A stretch of 55,977 bases of DNA from Clostridiaceae bacterium (GTDB lineage Bacteria > Bacillota > Clostridia > CAYPLH01 > DUMO01), in contig DUMO01000028.1 in assembly GCA_012839865.1 (NCBI GenBank), forward strand, positions 1 to 55,977. The letters run 5' to 3'. Both the position numbers and the translations under genes were made by a program. The notes beneath the pieces were generated by a model, which searched no databases, was not told the DNA's origin, and saw only the letters and a list, made by a program, of their open reading frames with translations. How positions within the stretch are numbered: the stretch's first letter is position 1; every line of letters starts with the position of its first letter. Below are positions 7,822 to 16,700 of the stretch, piece by piece.

Positions 7822-8490
7822 TCATGTCTTGATTAATTCAGCAATTTCATCTTTTTTTAGTGTTATAAACAGGTCATTTATTGTATTAATTTTCTTATTT
7901 GTTATTATACCACCTCGAGCCAAATCTACAACCTGATGAAAGTCTGAACCTGAAATCATTTTCAGCCCGTTAGACAGGGCATGCCTGTAAGCAATATCAT
8001 TGTTGGATTCATGTCGGGGGTTCCCATTATATACTTCTATGCCATCCAATAAATTTGGTTCCGCTCTCAGCATTGATTTCCTGAAAGGATGAGCCTGATA
8101 AATCAAAAAATCCTTTAATTTTTTAAGCTCTACAAATTTCGCAAGATCCAGCTTATAAAGTTCTTTGTTTTCTTTTAAGAACTCCTCATCCATACCATAA
8201 ACCAAATAATCATTAGGTTCACAATCGAATTTTATCTCAATTCCGAACATTACTGTAAGGCCAAGTTTATTTCCTTCATCAAGGGCAATTCTGTAGCCTT
8301 TTAAATAATCATCAATTTTGTCTTCCCATGTTATCCCGGGTGAATTGTCAAAAAACCCAGAAAAATAATGGTCTGTAATCACAACACCGTTATAGCCTGC
8401 CTCCTTATACAGCCGTACCACATCCCGAGCCTTGACTTTGCCACATCTGCTTGTTTCATCAGTATGAACATGCGTATCGTATTTGTACAT
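7822..8490 (-). CDS. PHP-domain metal-dependent phosphoesterase
   Basis: 222 residues. The polymerase/histidinol-phosphatase fold is shown by the metal-binding motifs Y-D-T-H-V-H-T-D (residues 4-11), V-V-I-T-D-H-Y (about 36-42), the histidine in I-Y-Q-A-H-P (about 133), and C-terminal S-G-S-D-F-H (about 180). Such proteins hydrolyse phosphomonoesters or nucleotides with three divalent metals. It has a complete length for a stand-alone PHP protein. The substrate is unknown. It is divergent from the coat genes to its right and probably co-transcribed with speD. Confidence 0.82.
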   Translation of the reverse strand: MYKYDTHVHTDETSRCGKVKARDVVRLYKEAGYNGVVITDHYFSGFFDNSPGITWEDKIDDYLKGYRIALDEGNKLGLTVMFGIEIKFDCEPNDYLVYGMDEEFLKENKELYKLDLAKFVELKKLKDFLIYQAHPFRKSMLRAEPNLLDGIEVYNGNPRHESNNDIAYRHALSNGLKMISGSDFHQVVDLARGGIITNKKINTINDLFITLKKDEIAELIKT

Positions 8491-8596
8491 TGAAGTTCGC
8501 TGCCTCCCGAAAGCATTTTAATTTAAGAAATTTATTATAGCACACATGCAGTTTATTGCAACAAAAAAACATGGATTGATGAAAAAATAGAAACAC

Positions 8597-8627
8597 TGAA
8601 TAATTTTAAAGTTTATCTAAAATACTA
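8597..8627 (+). promoter_or_regulatory. possible forespore (SigG/SigF-like) promoter for the CotF-like pair
   Basis: TGAATA (8597-8602) and AATACTA (8621-8627) are spaced 18 bp. They match the SigG consensus TGMATA/CATACTA at all but one position and sit 31 nt before the ATG at 8659. The AT-rich context makes chance matches possible. Confidence 0.4.
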
Positions 8628-8658
8628 AACAATGAAAAATATGAAAGGAGTTGTTTTT

Positions 8659-8844
8659 ATGGCACAATTAAACCAACTTGAACTTCAAAACCTGAGACAT
8701 CTGATTGGTTCCCATGAAACAGCTTATCAGAAGCTGCAAACCTATGCCCAGCAGGCAACCGATCCTAAAATCAAGCAGATGTTTCAGCAATCTGCCCAGT
8801 CTGCACAGAATACAAAGCAAAAACTAATGCAATTTTTAAATTAG
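8659..8844 (+). CDS. small CotF-like spore coat protein
   Basis: 61 residues. The ATG at 8659 has AAAGGAG 8 nt upstream. An in-frame ATG at 8632 lacks one. It is all-helical and glutamine rich: LELQNLRHLIGSHETAYQKL followed by TYAQQATDPKIKQMFQQSAQ. The E-x-x-N-x-R-x-x-I-x-S-H-E pattern is typical of the spore coat F (ferritin-like half) family of clostridia. Only 14 nt separate it from the next coat gene, so the two form an operon. The precise location in the spore coat is unknown. Confidence 0.75.
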   Translation: MAQLNQLELQNLRHLIGSHETAYQKLQTYAQQATDPKIKQMFQQSAQSAQNTKQKLMQFLN

Positions 8845-8858
8845 GGAGGGATTTTCCA

Positions 8859-9107
8859 ATGATGCAGGAAAAAGATATGGTAAATGACGTGCTTTCCATG
8901 CTAAACAGCAGTATAACAGGATATGCAAATATAATTGTCCAATCCAGCAACCCGGAGTTTCGGCAAACTATCCAGCAAATACGGAACAGTGATGAAACAT
9001 TTCAATATGATCTGTATAAAGTAGCAGAACAAAAAGGTTATTATAAACCCGCCATACCGGCTGACCAGAGTGATATATTGCAAGTCAGGTCCCAGGTTGG
9101 AGGATGA
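8859..9107 (+). CDS. CotF-family spore coat protein
   Basis: 82 residues, RBS GGGAGGG before ATG ATG. Residues 3-65 (EKDMVNDVLSMLNSSITGYA ... FRQTIQQIRNSDETFQYDLY) match the helical repeat of spore coat protein F. The tail has the customary K-V-A-E-Q-K-G-Y-Y-K-P-A. It probably forms a hetero-oligomer with the preceding 61-residue relative. Confidence 0.8.
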   Translation: MMQEKDMVNDVLSMLNSSITGYANIIVQSSNPEFRQTIQQIRNSDETFQYDLYKVAEQKGYYKPAIPADQSDILQVRSQVGG

Positions 9108-9133
9108 CAGTCAGGAAAGCAGTGAAAACTTTA

Positions 9134-9184
9134 ATATATAGCAACAAAAAGTCTCCCGCCTCTTAGACGGCGGGAGTACGTCAC
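9134..9184. repeat. IS200/IS605-end-like hairpin repeat, copy 1
   Basis: Contains the hairpin CTCCCGCC-tcttagac-GGCGGGAG (9153-9176) followed by TACGTCAC. The block TCTTAGACGGCGGGAGTACG and the following TCAC recur at 47153-47204 in the opposite orientation, with one difference over 24 nt. Flanks ATATAGCAACAA and ATATAGCAGCAA are also alike. This looks like the terminal palindrome of an IS200/IS605-group element or a PATE-like non-autonomous derivative. No transposase ORF is present. Confidence 0.6.
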
Positions 9185-9185
9185 C

Positions 9186-9207
9186 ATAGGGAGATGTTTA
9201 TCTCCCT
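9186..9207. other. short hairpin after the coat operon
   Basis: AGGGAGAT-gttt-ATCTCCCT is a perfect 8-bp hairpin. No T-run follows directly. It may act as a weak terminator or mRNA stabiliser for the coat operon. Confidence 0.4.
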
Positions 9208-9336
9208 TATATGCTTTATAAAAGGGATTCTGCTTTTATGTCTCCATAAAAAATTATTTACCTTTGCACGGCAAGATGTACCCATGCCACTTTCCTGCCT
9301 GCCCAGGGAAAGGTATCATTTAAAGCCTTATCATTC

Positions 9337-10248
9337 TCATGCCTTGGGATTGACAGCAAAAAATTTATTTAAGTCCTGCTTTTTTGCAATAACTTCTTCA
9401 AAAAGATCCCCTAAATCCTCTACCCTTTCCTTAATGGTTTTTATATTAAATGTTCCCGGGTCAAGCTTTCCCCCCTGGACCTCGTCCCATGTCAGGGGGG
9501 CTGACACAGGAGCCCCCGGATGAGGTCTTACGCTGTACTGGCAGGCCATTGTTTTTCCTCCGGAGTTTTGAAGGTAATCAAGGTATACTTTGCCCTCCCG
9601 GTTTTCAATAAGCCTTTCCATGGTTGTCCTGTCCGGGTAAACCCTGTTTATCATCCTGCAGATAAACTGCACGAATTCCTTCACTTCGCTAAAAGTATGC
9701 TTTGGCTCTATGGGAACATAAATGTGCATACCTGTTGAACCGGATGTCTTGGGATACCCTTTTAATCCAAATTCTCCGAGGGCTTCTTTAACAAGCAGCG
9801 CTACACTGATTACACTGTCAAATCCAAGGGGAGGCATAGGATCAAGATCAAACACCGCAATATCCGGATGCTCTATATGAGCGGTACGGGAAAGCCAGGG
9901 ATGCATTTCTATGCAGCCTTGATTAACCAGCCACACCAGGGTTTCAACATCATTGCAGACAATATAATCAATATTCCTGTCTTTCTTTTCAGAATATACG
10001 GGATATGTCTTAATCCATTCAGGCGCATATTCAGGGCAATCCTTCTGATAAAAGGACTCCCCTTCAATCCCGTCTGGATATCTGTTCATGACAAACAAGC
10101 GGTCCTTAAGATGTGGCAGAAGATATTCCGAAATTTCATAATAGTATAAAACAAGGTCGCCTTTTGTATAGTTGTCCTGCGGCCACAACACCTTGTCCAT
10201 GTTTGTAAGCAAAAGCTCTTTCCCATTAACTTTTACGGTTTTATCCAT
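9337..10248 (-). CDS. LigD-type NHEJ polymerase/primase (stand-alone PolDom)
   Basis: 303 residues from ATG 10248 (AGGAG 8 nt upstream; the ATG at 10254 is too close). This is the archaeo-eukaryotic primase-fold domain of bacterial LigD. It fills gaps at double-strand breaks with ribo- or deoxynucleotides. The metal pair is in AVFDLDP (about 133-138) and the third acid in the YPDRTTMERLIE to KVYLDYLQN region. KVLWPQDNYTKGDL and KTSGSTGMHIYVPI are typical. It overlaps the ligase gene end by 8 nt. In Pseudomonas and Mycobacterium this domain is fused to the ligase. Here it is a separate protein and no phosphoesterase domain exists in the operon. Confidence 0.92.
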   Translation of the reverse strand: MDKTVKVNGKELLLTNMDKVLWPQDNYTKGDLVLYYYEISEYLLPHLKDRLFVMNRYPDGIEGESFYQKDCPEYAPEWIKTYPVYSEKKDRNIDYIVCNDVETLVWLVNQGCIEMHPWLSRTAHIEHPDIAVFDLDPMPPLGFDSVISVALLVKEALGEFGLKGYPKTSGSTGMHIYVPIEPKHTFSEVKEFVQFICRMINRVYPDRTTMERLIENREGKVYLDYLQNSGGKTMACQYSVRPHPGAPVSAPLTWDEVQGGKLDPGTFNIKTIKERVEDLGDLFEEVIAKKQDLNKFFAVNPKA

Positions 10249-11206
10249 TCTCATCTCTCCTGATTATGCATTCCCTGGGGTCCTTGTCACTCCGCACTCC
10301 CTTGAAAGAGGCATGTCTTAGTCCGGACTCCCCTTTTTCAAGAAATTCAACTGTGCACACAAGATATGCAGCTCCAAAAATCCCTGAGGATATTTCCTTG
10401 ATATTATTCTCAAAAGGGTACTCCCCATGAGTCAGGTTGAAATGTTCCACCAGCATTTCGCAGTCCTCCCGGGAAAATCCTGTACCCACAGTCCCTTGAT
10501 ATACAAGCTTTTCATTATCATCATACAGTCCGAGTATCAGCGAACCCAACCCCCACATCTTTCCCCTTAAATACCCGCAGGCAACAAAGTCCTCCTCTAT
10601 TACCTTTTTAAATTTCAACCAATAATTCGTCCTTTTTCCGGGAACATACGGACTGTCTGTTTTTTTAGCCACAACTCCTTCAAGGCCTCTTGAAACTGCA
10701 GCATTATAAAATTCAATACCTTTATCAAAAATATAATCTGAAACGACCATAGTCTTGCTGTTTATTACCGTGTCTTGAAGAATATCCTTTCTTTCTTTTA
10801 AAGGGATGCTCAGAAGTTCTCTCCCTTTTGAATAAACAATGTCAAACACAACATATGTTGCAGGATTGGTTTGGGCAATGCGAATAAGTTTGTTTCTATC
10901 CTTAATGCTGCTTCTTTTCTGCCATTCATGAAATGAAGGCATTCCATTCTTCATTACGACAATTTCACCGTCAAGTATGACAGGATGATTGTTTACCAAT
11001 CCGGACAAGCCCTCAAATTCCGGGTATTCAAATGTAATATCCCTGTTATTGCGGCTTTTAAGCACCGTTTTTTCGTCGATGTATGCAAGGCACCTTATTC
11101 CATCCCACTTGATTTCATACATGTAATCTTCCGAATCAAAAGGATCATGCCTTAATGCCAGCATTGGCTTTAAATTTTTTTTTGCAAACAGATCGTTGGA
11201 CATCAT
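10241..11206 (-). CDS. ATP-dependent DNA ligase (LigD ligase module)
   Basis: 321 residues. It seals DNA nicks using ATP. The adenylated lysine is in motif I, E-I-K-W-D-G-I-R (K33). Motifs III-V are visible (VILDGEIVVM, EGVVAKK, NYWLKFK). The OB-fold C-terminus reaches RHASFKGVRSDKDP. The start ATG ATG overlaps the Ku stop (ATGA). The protein contains only the catalytic core plus OB fold, the same span as the ligase part of LigD. It acts with Ku and the polymerase encoded on either side. Confidence 0.93.
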   Translation of the reverse strand: MMSNDLFAKKNLKPMLALRHDPFDSEDYMYEIKWDGIRCLAYIDEKTVLKSRNNRDITFEYPEFEGLSGLVNNHPVILDGEIVVMKNGMPSFHEWQKRSSIKDRNKLIRIAQTNPATYVVFDIVYSKGRELLSIPLKERKDILQDTVINSKTMVVSDYIFDKGIEFYNAAVSRGLEGVVAKKTDSPYVPGKRTNYWLKFKKVIEEDFVACGYLRGKMWGLGSLILGLYDDNEKLVYQGTVGTGFSREDCEMLVEHFNLTHGEYPFENNIKEISSGIFGAAYLVCTVEFLEKGESGLRHASFKGVRSDKDPRECIIRRDENG

Positions 11207-12015
11207 GATGTATTTCTCTTCTCCCTGCTCTTCTCCACCTTCTTCCCGTCTTTTGCCATTTTTATGCTTGCCCTCAAGGCCTCCATAAGGTCAACAACAT
11301 TTCCTTCATACAACTTTTGAGGTGTTTCAACCTCCTGTCCAGTAATCTTGCTTTGAATAAGCTCCATTAATGCATCCCGGTAATCGTTTGAATATTTTTC
11401 AGGTTCAAAGGCCTCTGAAAGGCTGGTTATTAAATTAACCGCCATTTTGAGTTCATTTTCATGAATCTTCACATTATAGCTGAGTTCAGGTATCCCGGCT
11501 GTGTTTCTGATTTCATCAGGATAAAACATGGTTTCCATGACAATGTCGCTGCCCTTGACCCTGATGGCTGAAAGAGTTTCCTTGGAGCGGATAACAACCT
11601 TGGCTATGGCTACCTTGCCGGTCTCTTCTATTGCCTGCCTTAAAAGTTCAAAGGCCTTCTGCCCGCCCTCATTTGGAGCCAGATAGTATGATTTGTCAAA
11701 ATATACAGGGTCAACCTCTGATAAATTTACGAAATTTATAATATTAATGCTTTTTGTTGTCTCAAGGGGGATTTTCTCAAAATCTTCATCTGTCAGTACT
11801 ACATATTTTCCGCTTTCATACTCATAACCCCTGACAATTTCATCGGCTTCCAAGTCCTTGCTGCATGCAGGACAGTGCTTCTTATATTTGATTGGAGTCA
11901 TATCCTCTTTATGAAGATAGTTGAATTTTATATCCTTGTGTGATGTCGCCGGATACAGTTTAATTGGAATATGCACCAACCCGAAGCTTATCGCACCTTT
12001 CCAAACAGGGCGCAT
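11203..12015 (-). CDS. ku: Ku homodimeric DNA-end-binding protein
   Basis: 270 residues, usual for bacterial Ku. The opening MRPVWKGAISFGLVHIPIKL is diagnostic. A C-x2-C pair (HCPACSKDLE, about 48) is followed by the ring-forming beta-barrel core (about 60-230). A basic tail (MAKDGKKVEKSREK) is suitable for ligase recruitment. Ku threads onto double-strand ends and recruits LigD. It is first gene of the operon ku-ligase-polymerase. RBS GAGGTGA lies before the ATG. Expression in spores or stationary phase would match the role of this pathway in other Firmicutes, but no clear sporulation promoter was recognised upstream. Confidence 0.96.
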   Translation of the reverse strand: MRPVWKGAISFGLVHIPIKLYPATSHKDIKFNYLHKEDMTPIKYKKHCPACSKDLEADEIVRGYEYESGKYVVLTDEDFEKIPLETTKSINIINFVNLSEVDPVYFDKSYYLAPNEGGQKAFELLRQAIEETGKVAIAKVVIRSKETLSAIRVKGSDIVMETMFYPDEIRNTAGIPELSYNVKIHENELKMAVNLITSLSEAFEPEKYSNDYRDALMELIQSKITGQEVETPQKLYEGNVVDLMEALRASIKMAKDGKKVEKSREKRNTS

Positions 12016-12220
12016 TCAAGTCACCTCATATCATTTTCAGTACAAAGCACCCAGACTGAGATTATTGGTTCAACCATGTTTGCCTGGAGTAGCATATGCT
12101 CTTTTTTCCCTATAAATATTATTGGATATTGAATAGAAAAGTATGAACCACAGCTTTTGAAATTTTTTCAATATAAAAAAATGATTTTTGTTATTATGCT
12201 TCAATAAATTGTTGTTGAGA

Positions 12221-12495
12221 CAAATGAAATGTATAGAGAACAATAACAATTGGCTTTATTTTGCCAGAAAATCAGGTGAGATAAAGGCAAAAATGCTTGA
12301 AAAAGACAGGATGTTTTTTATCTTTTTTAAGCCACGGAGGGTAAGTAAAAAGCGGTAGCATTTTTGCCTTCAGTGTGCCCGTATATTTTCTCAAAATAAA
12401 AGACTTGTTCCAGAAAAGCCAGGGAGCATCGAGCCCCGCTCGCTTCTGGCCGGATTTGCTTCGCAAATAGCCCTGTTCTGTATACATTTCATTTG
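12221..12495. repeat. 275-bp nested palindromic element (MITE or structured RNA candidate)
   Basis: Outer inverted arms CAAATGAAATGTATAGAGAA+CA (12221-12242) and the complement at 12474-12495 match in 21 of 22 positions. A nested perfect 14-bp pair AAGGCAAAAATGCT (12284-12297) / AGCATTTTTGCCTT (12357-12370) follows, plus small hairpins CGAGC-GGG-GCTCG and ATTTGC-GAA-GCAAAT. A 71-codon open frame inside (12272-12487, minus) has no RBS and no family and is probably incidental. The rest of the gpsA-ku spacer (12016-12220 and 12496-12563) is AT-rich with nothing recognised. No target-site duplication was seen. Confidence 0.65.
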
Positions 12496-12563
12496 CAGAT
12501 GTATTAGAGCAGATTGTCTATGAAATATAAATTGTAACAATTGGAAAGCAACTGATTTTTCTT

Positions 12564-13523
12564 TCAAAACTCAAATTTAGTGCGTCTCATGAATAATTCG
12601 GTAAGGACCTCTTTGGGATCGTTCCCTTCTTTTACAATGCTATAGACAGCAGAACATATAGGCATATCAACCTCATAGAGCTTTGACAGCATTACAAGTG
12701 CTTCAGCAGTGGAAACCCCTTCCGCCAGCTTGTCGAACTTCTCACCCTTTACAAAGGTTTTCCCAAACATTCTGTTGTGGCTGTACTGAGAAAACAAGGT
12801 TGCCTCATAATCCCCCAGGTGGCAGAGGCCATAAGCAGTCAGCTCATTACCTCCCATTGCCCTTATGAGACGGGATACTTCTCTGGCCCCCCGAGCCATC
12901 AGGGCACCTTTCAAACCGCTTACACCCAAACCGTCCAGCATTCCCCCTGCTATACCAATGACATTTTTGGCTGCTGCACCAACTTCGTTTCCGATAATAT
13001 CCTGTCCGTAATAAAACCTTATCAACTCACTGCCAAACTCATCCACTATTTTTTTTGTAAGCTCAATATTCTGCGAGCCGATAACCATGCAGCTTGGAAT
13101 ATTATTCAGAAACTGCTGCACATGCCCGGGTCCTACCCATAATGCAATTCTTGTAGAAGGACCCAGTTCCTCCGATAAAACCTGGGAAAGCCTTTTCCCT
13201 GTATTGGCTTCAATGCCTTTCATACACAGAATAAATACTTTCTGTGCCGGATTTAACAATGCAATCTCCCGGGCAAGGCTTCTTAGCTGCTGTGCGCCAA
13301 TTGCAATAATTATAAAATCGGCATGCTCTATTACGCATGAAATGGAGCAAGTCAGCTTCACACTGTCCGGAAGCTCAAGATATTCATTTTTTCTATCCTT
13401 CAGCAGTTTGTTGTAGCTTACGGAATCCTGCCTTCCGTATAACATAACATCATGCCCGATTCTGGCCGAATACCATGCAAGGAATGTGCCCCACCTGCCG
13501 CAGCCGATAACCGAAACTCTCAT
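12564..13523 (-). CDS. gpsA: NAD(P)H-dependent glycerol-3-phosphate dehydrogenase
   Basis: 319 residues. It reduces dihydroxyacetone phosphate to sn-glycerol-3-phosphate for phospholipid synthesis. The nucleotide-binding loop is VIGCGRWGTFLAWY (residues 5-18). The catalytic lysine block is E-V-G-A-A-A-K-N-V-I-G-I-A-G-G (about 187), followed by the C-terminal helical domain with N-R-M-F-G. Start ATG at 13523 follows GGAGG by 5 nt. The GTG at 13535 lies inside the RBS. There is no clear link to the large glycan gene upstream. Confidence 0.93.
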   Translation of the reverse strand: MRVSVIGCGRWGTFLAWYSARIGHDVMLYGRQDSVSYNKLLKDRKNEYLELPDSVKLTCSISCVIEHADFIIIAIGAQQLRSLAREIALLNPAQKVFILCMKGIEANTGKRLSQVLSEELGPSTRIALWVGPGHVQQFLNNIPSCMVIGSQNIELTKKIVDEFGSELIRFYYGQDIIGNEVGAAAKNVIGIAGGMLDGLGVSGLKGALMARGAREVSRLIRAMGGNELTAYGLCHLGDYEATLFSQYSHNRMFGKTFVKGEKFDKLAEGVSTAEALVMLSKLYEVDMPICSAVYSIVKEGNDPKEVLTELFMRRTKFEF

Positions 13524-13623
13524 GATAACCTCCACAATTATGCCAAACTGATAATATGATTGTCCTATACATAATATATCACTATTTTTTTGCAGGCAAC
13601 AGGTTTTTCAACCTTACGGGCAT

Positions 13624-13660
13624 GGCAGGAACCACAGGGACTGTCCCCCTGGCCCCTGCC
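13624..13660 (-). repeat. REP-like GC-rich hairpin at the end of the glucan synthase gene
   Basis: Symmetric palindrome GGCAGG ... CAGGGAC-t-GTCCCCCTG ... CCTGCC, 45 nt past the stop of the gene ending at 13705. The minus-strand string CAGGGGCCAGGGGGACAGT closely resembles the arms of the repeat at 41268-41383 (CAGGGACCAGGGGGACGGT). It may double as a terminator, but the only following T-run is weak. Confidence 0.55.
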
Positions 13661-13704
13661 CCTGATCCTGGAACCACTGAAGCCGCCCTGTCAATGTGCA
13701 AAAC

Positions 13705-16700
13705 TTACCCCAAGGTTACCACCACATTGTGGGTCTTTCCATCATCCACAAGTTTAATGCTTCCGGATTCTGACTCTACCTGTACACCGTCCACTGCAAC
13801 TTCCACTACACCCTTATTAACGCCCTTCGGATTCTTAACATTTATTTGATACAAGCTCCTGCCATACCTGTATTCCGTGCTGAATTCCGGCCAGTGCCGC
13901 GGAATACAGGGGTCTATGACAAGTTCCTCTCCATTTTTCTTGAGCCCTAAAATGTACTCAATTCCTACCTTGTATACCCAACCTGCCGAACCGGTATACC
14001 ATGTCCAGCCGCCCCTTCCTGTATGCGGATGAACAGAATATACGTCCGCCGGCATTACATAAGGTTCAACTTTGTATCTTGAATACTCAATATGTGTCCT
14101 GGAATGATTAATCGGGTTAATCAGTTCAAAAAGCTCCCACGCCTTGTCACCTTGTCCCAACATGGCAAAAGCCAGTATCACCCAGGCTGCTGCATGTGTA
14201 TATTGCCCGCCGTTTTCCCTTACTCCGGGAACATAACCTTTTATATACCCCGGGCTTGGCTCACATATATCAAAAGGAGGCGTAAGAAGTTTAATCAGCC
14301 CTTCATCTCTCCTTACAAGATAATTCTCGAGGGAGTCTATGGCTTCTGCCACTCTTTCCGGGTTTGCAGCTTTTGATATTACCGCCCACGACTGGGAAAT
14401 GGAATCGATTTTACATTCATTGTTCTGCACCGAGCCCAGTGGAGTGCCATCATCAAAATATGCCCTCCTGTACCAACTGCCGTCCCAGGCATTCTCTTCG
14501 ATGCTTTTTACAAGGTTTTCAGCAACACTTTTGTATCTTTCAGCACTCTCATTATCTCCCATGGCTTCGCACAAAGGCAGAAAATCCATGATATTGGCAT
14601 AAAGGAACCATCCAAGCCATACGCTTTCACCTTTGCCCTCATGCCCCACCAGGTTCATGCCGTCATTCCAGTCGCCGGAGCCCATAAGAGGAAGACCATG
14701 GCTGCCAAACTTGAATCCATACTCCAGGGCCCTTTTGCAGTGTTCGTACAAGGTCGCGGTGCTTGATGAAACCTTTGGCCTGATATAAATTTCATGTTCA
14801 TGTTCCTGCAGAAACTGCCCCTCAAGGAAAGGAACCGTTTCTTTCAGAATATCAAAATCACCGGTTGCCTTGACATATTTGGATGTAACATAGGGCAGCC
14901 ACAGGTAGTCATCCGAATACCGGGTTCTTGTTCCTTTATCCCCTTGCTCATGCCACCAGTGCAAAACATCTCCTTCTACAAACTGGTGGGCTGCATGAAG
15001 CAGAATCTGCCGCCTTGCAAGCTCGGGCCATATTTCAAGGACAGCCATTACATCCTGCAGCTGGTCCCGGTAGCCGAAAGCTCCTCCGGACTGGTAAAAT
15101 GCAGACCTTGCCCAGAGCCTGCATACTATGACCTGATACAGAAGCCATCCGTTCAGAATCAGGTTCATGGAATTATCCGGAGTTTTAATCCTGATTGTGT
15201 CAAGAAGCCTGTTCCAGAAGCCGGCAACCTCCTCCAGCGAATTCTTTACAGTATTTATATCCCTGTATTTTTTCCTTAATTCATCAGCCTCCTGCCTGCC
15301 ATATTCCATGCCCAGCAGCAAAACCACTTCACAAGTTTCTGAAGGTGCCAGTTTTATATTTGTCTGCACCGCAGCGCAGGGGTCCATGCCTGCACCCACT
15401 GTTCCGGAAAGCTTCTGGCGTTTCAGGCCTTCAGGAGATTTCAAATCCCCTGTGCCCAAAAAATCTTTTCTGTTGCCGGTTATTGTTTTTGAGTTGCCTG
15501 TCATGTCAACAAATGCTACAGTGCCTTTGAATTCATCATTATACTTGTTTTCAACCATAAGGGCATTATCCCCCGTGGTGGAGGTGACCAGATATCTTGC
15601 AGTAAACTGGTCGCTGACACCCAAAACAGGCCTTATATAGTATGTCAGGGTAAGATTTCTCTCCTCCCGGGTGTGGTTTGTCAACTTGACCAGAGTAACT
15701 TTCACAGGGTCCCTTCTTGGTACAAACACCGTCATACTCTGCTCAATGCCGTGGCTCGCGTGTTCAAAGACGGTATAGCCAAAGCCGTGTCTTATTACAT
15801 ACGGTGTTTTTTCCCTTACAGGCAAGGGAGTTATTGTCCATATTTCACCTGTATCCGAGTCACTTATATAAAATACTTCCCCGGGAGTGTCGGATACAGG
15901 GTCATTTGACCAGGGTGTGATTTTATTCTCACGGCTGTTTTCAAACCAGGTATGTCCTCCACCTGACTCCGTAATTAAAAACCCCATCCGCTCATTTGCT
16001 ATTACATTAACCCAGGGAAGAGGTGTGTGCATTGATTCATTGAGCCGTATGACATACTCCCTGCCTTTTTTGCCAAACCCGCCAATTCCGTTGAAAAACT
16101 CCAAACCTTCTTCCATGGGTTTCGCAAAGCCGTAATCTCCAGGCTGCCTGGTGAATTTTTTATACGGAGGCAGTTTCAGTTCCCCCGGCGTCTGAATTTG
16201 TTCATAAACATAACCTCCGTCACTTGTCAGCACAATTCTGGCTGCAGTATAAAGAAGATTCATTTCAGCTTCGGTCAATTCATTGCTTTTTATTATGAAC
16301 ACTCCCCCGGGTTTGTTCATCAATTCCTGTCCATGGCTGGTGCAAACCACGTCCGCCAGCAGGGTTTGAAGGGGGTGAGTGTAACCGGCTTCCTCTTCAT
16401 TAAGTATGACAAGATCCACTTTCAGGTCTTTAACCCTCCAATATTCATGGGCTTTCAAAACTTCATAAACAATGTCCACCTCATCCATTTTCTTCAATAC
16501 AACAATAACAATCGGTAAATCTCCTGAAATTCCAAAAGCCCACAGGGATGACTGTCCAAGCTCATTCTTCAGTATATGGCTCTCCTTTTTGCGAAGAAGC
16601 GGGCTTATATATAGAATATGACTCATCATATCCTGATAAATTTCCATTTCAAAGGGCTTCAGGTTCAGATACCGGGCCTCCACCCTGCTCCTGGTCAGGG

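Noticed and set aside
12272-12487. 71-codon minus-strand ORF inside the palindromic element
   Set aside because: No RBS, its sequence includes the inverted repeat arms, and no domain was recognised. More likely a by-product of a GC-rich hairpin.
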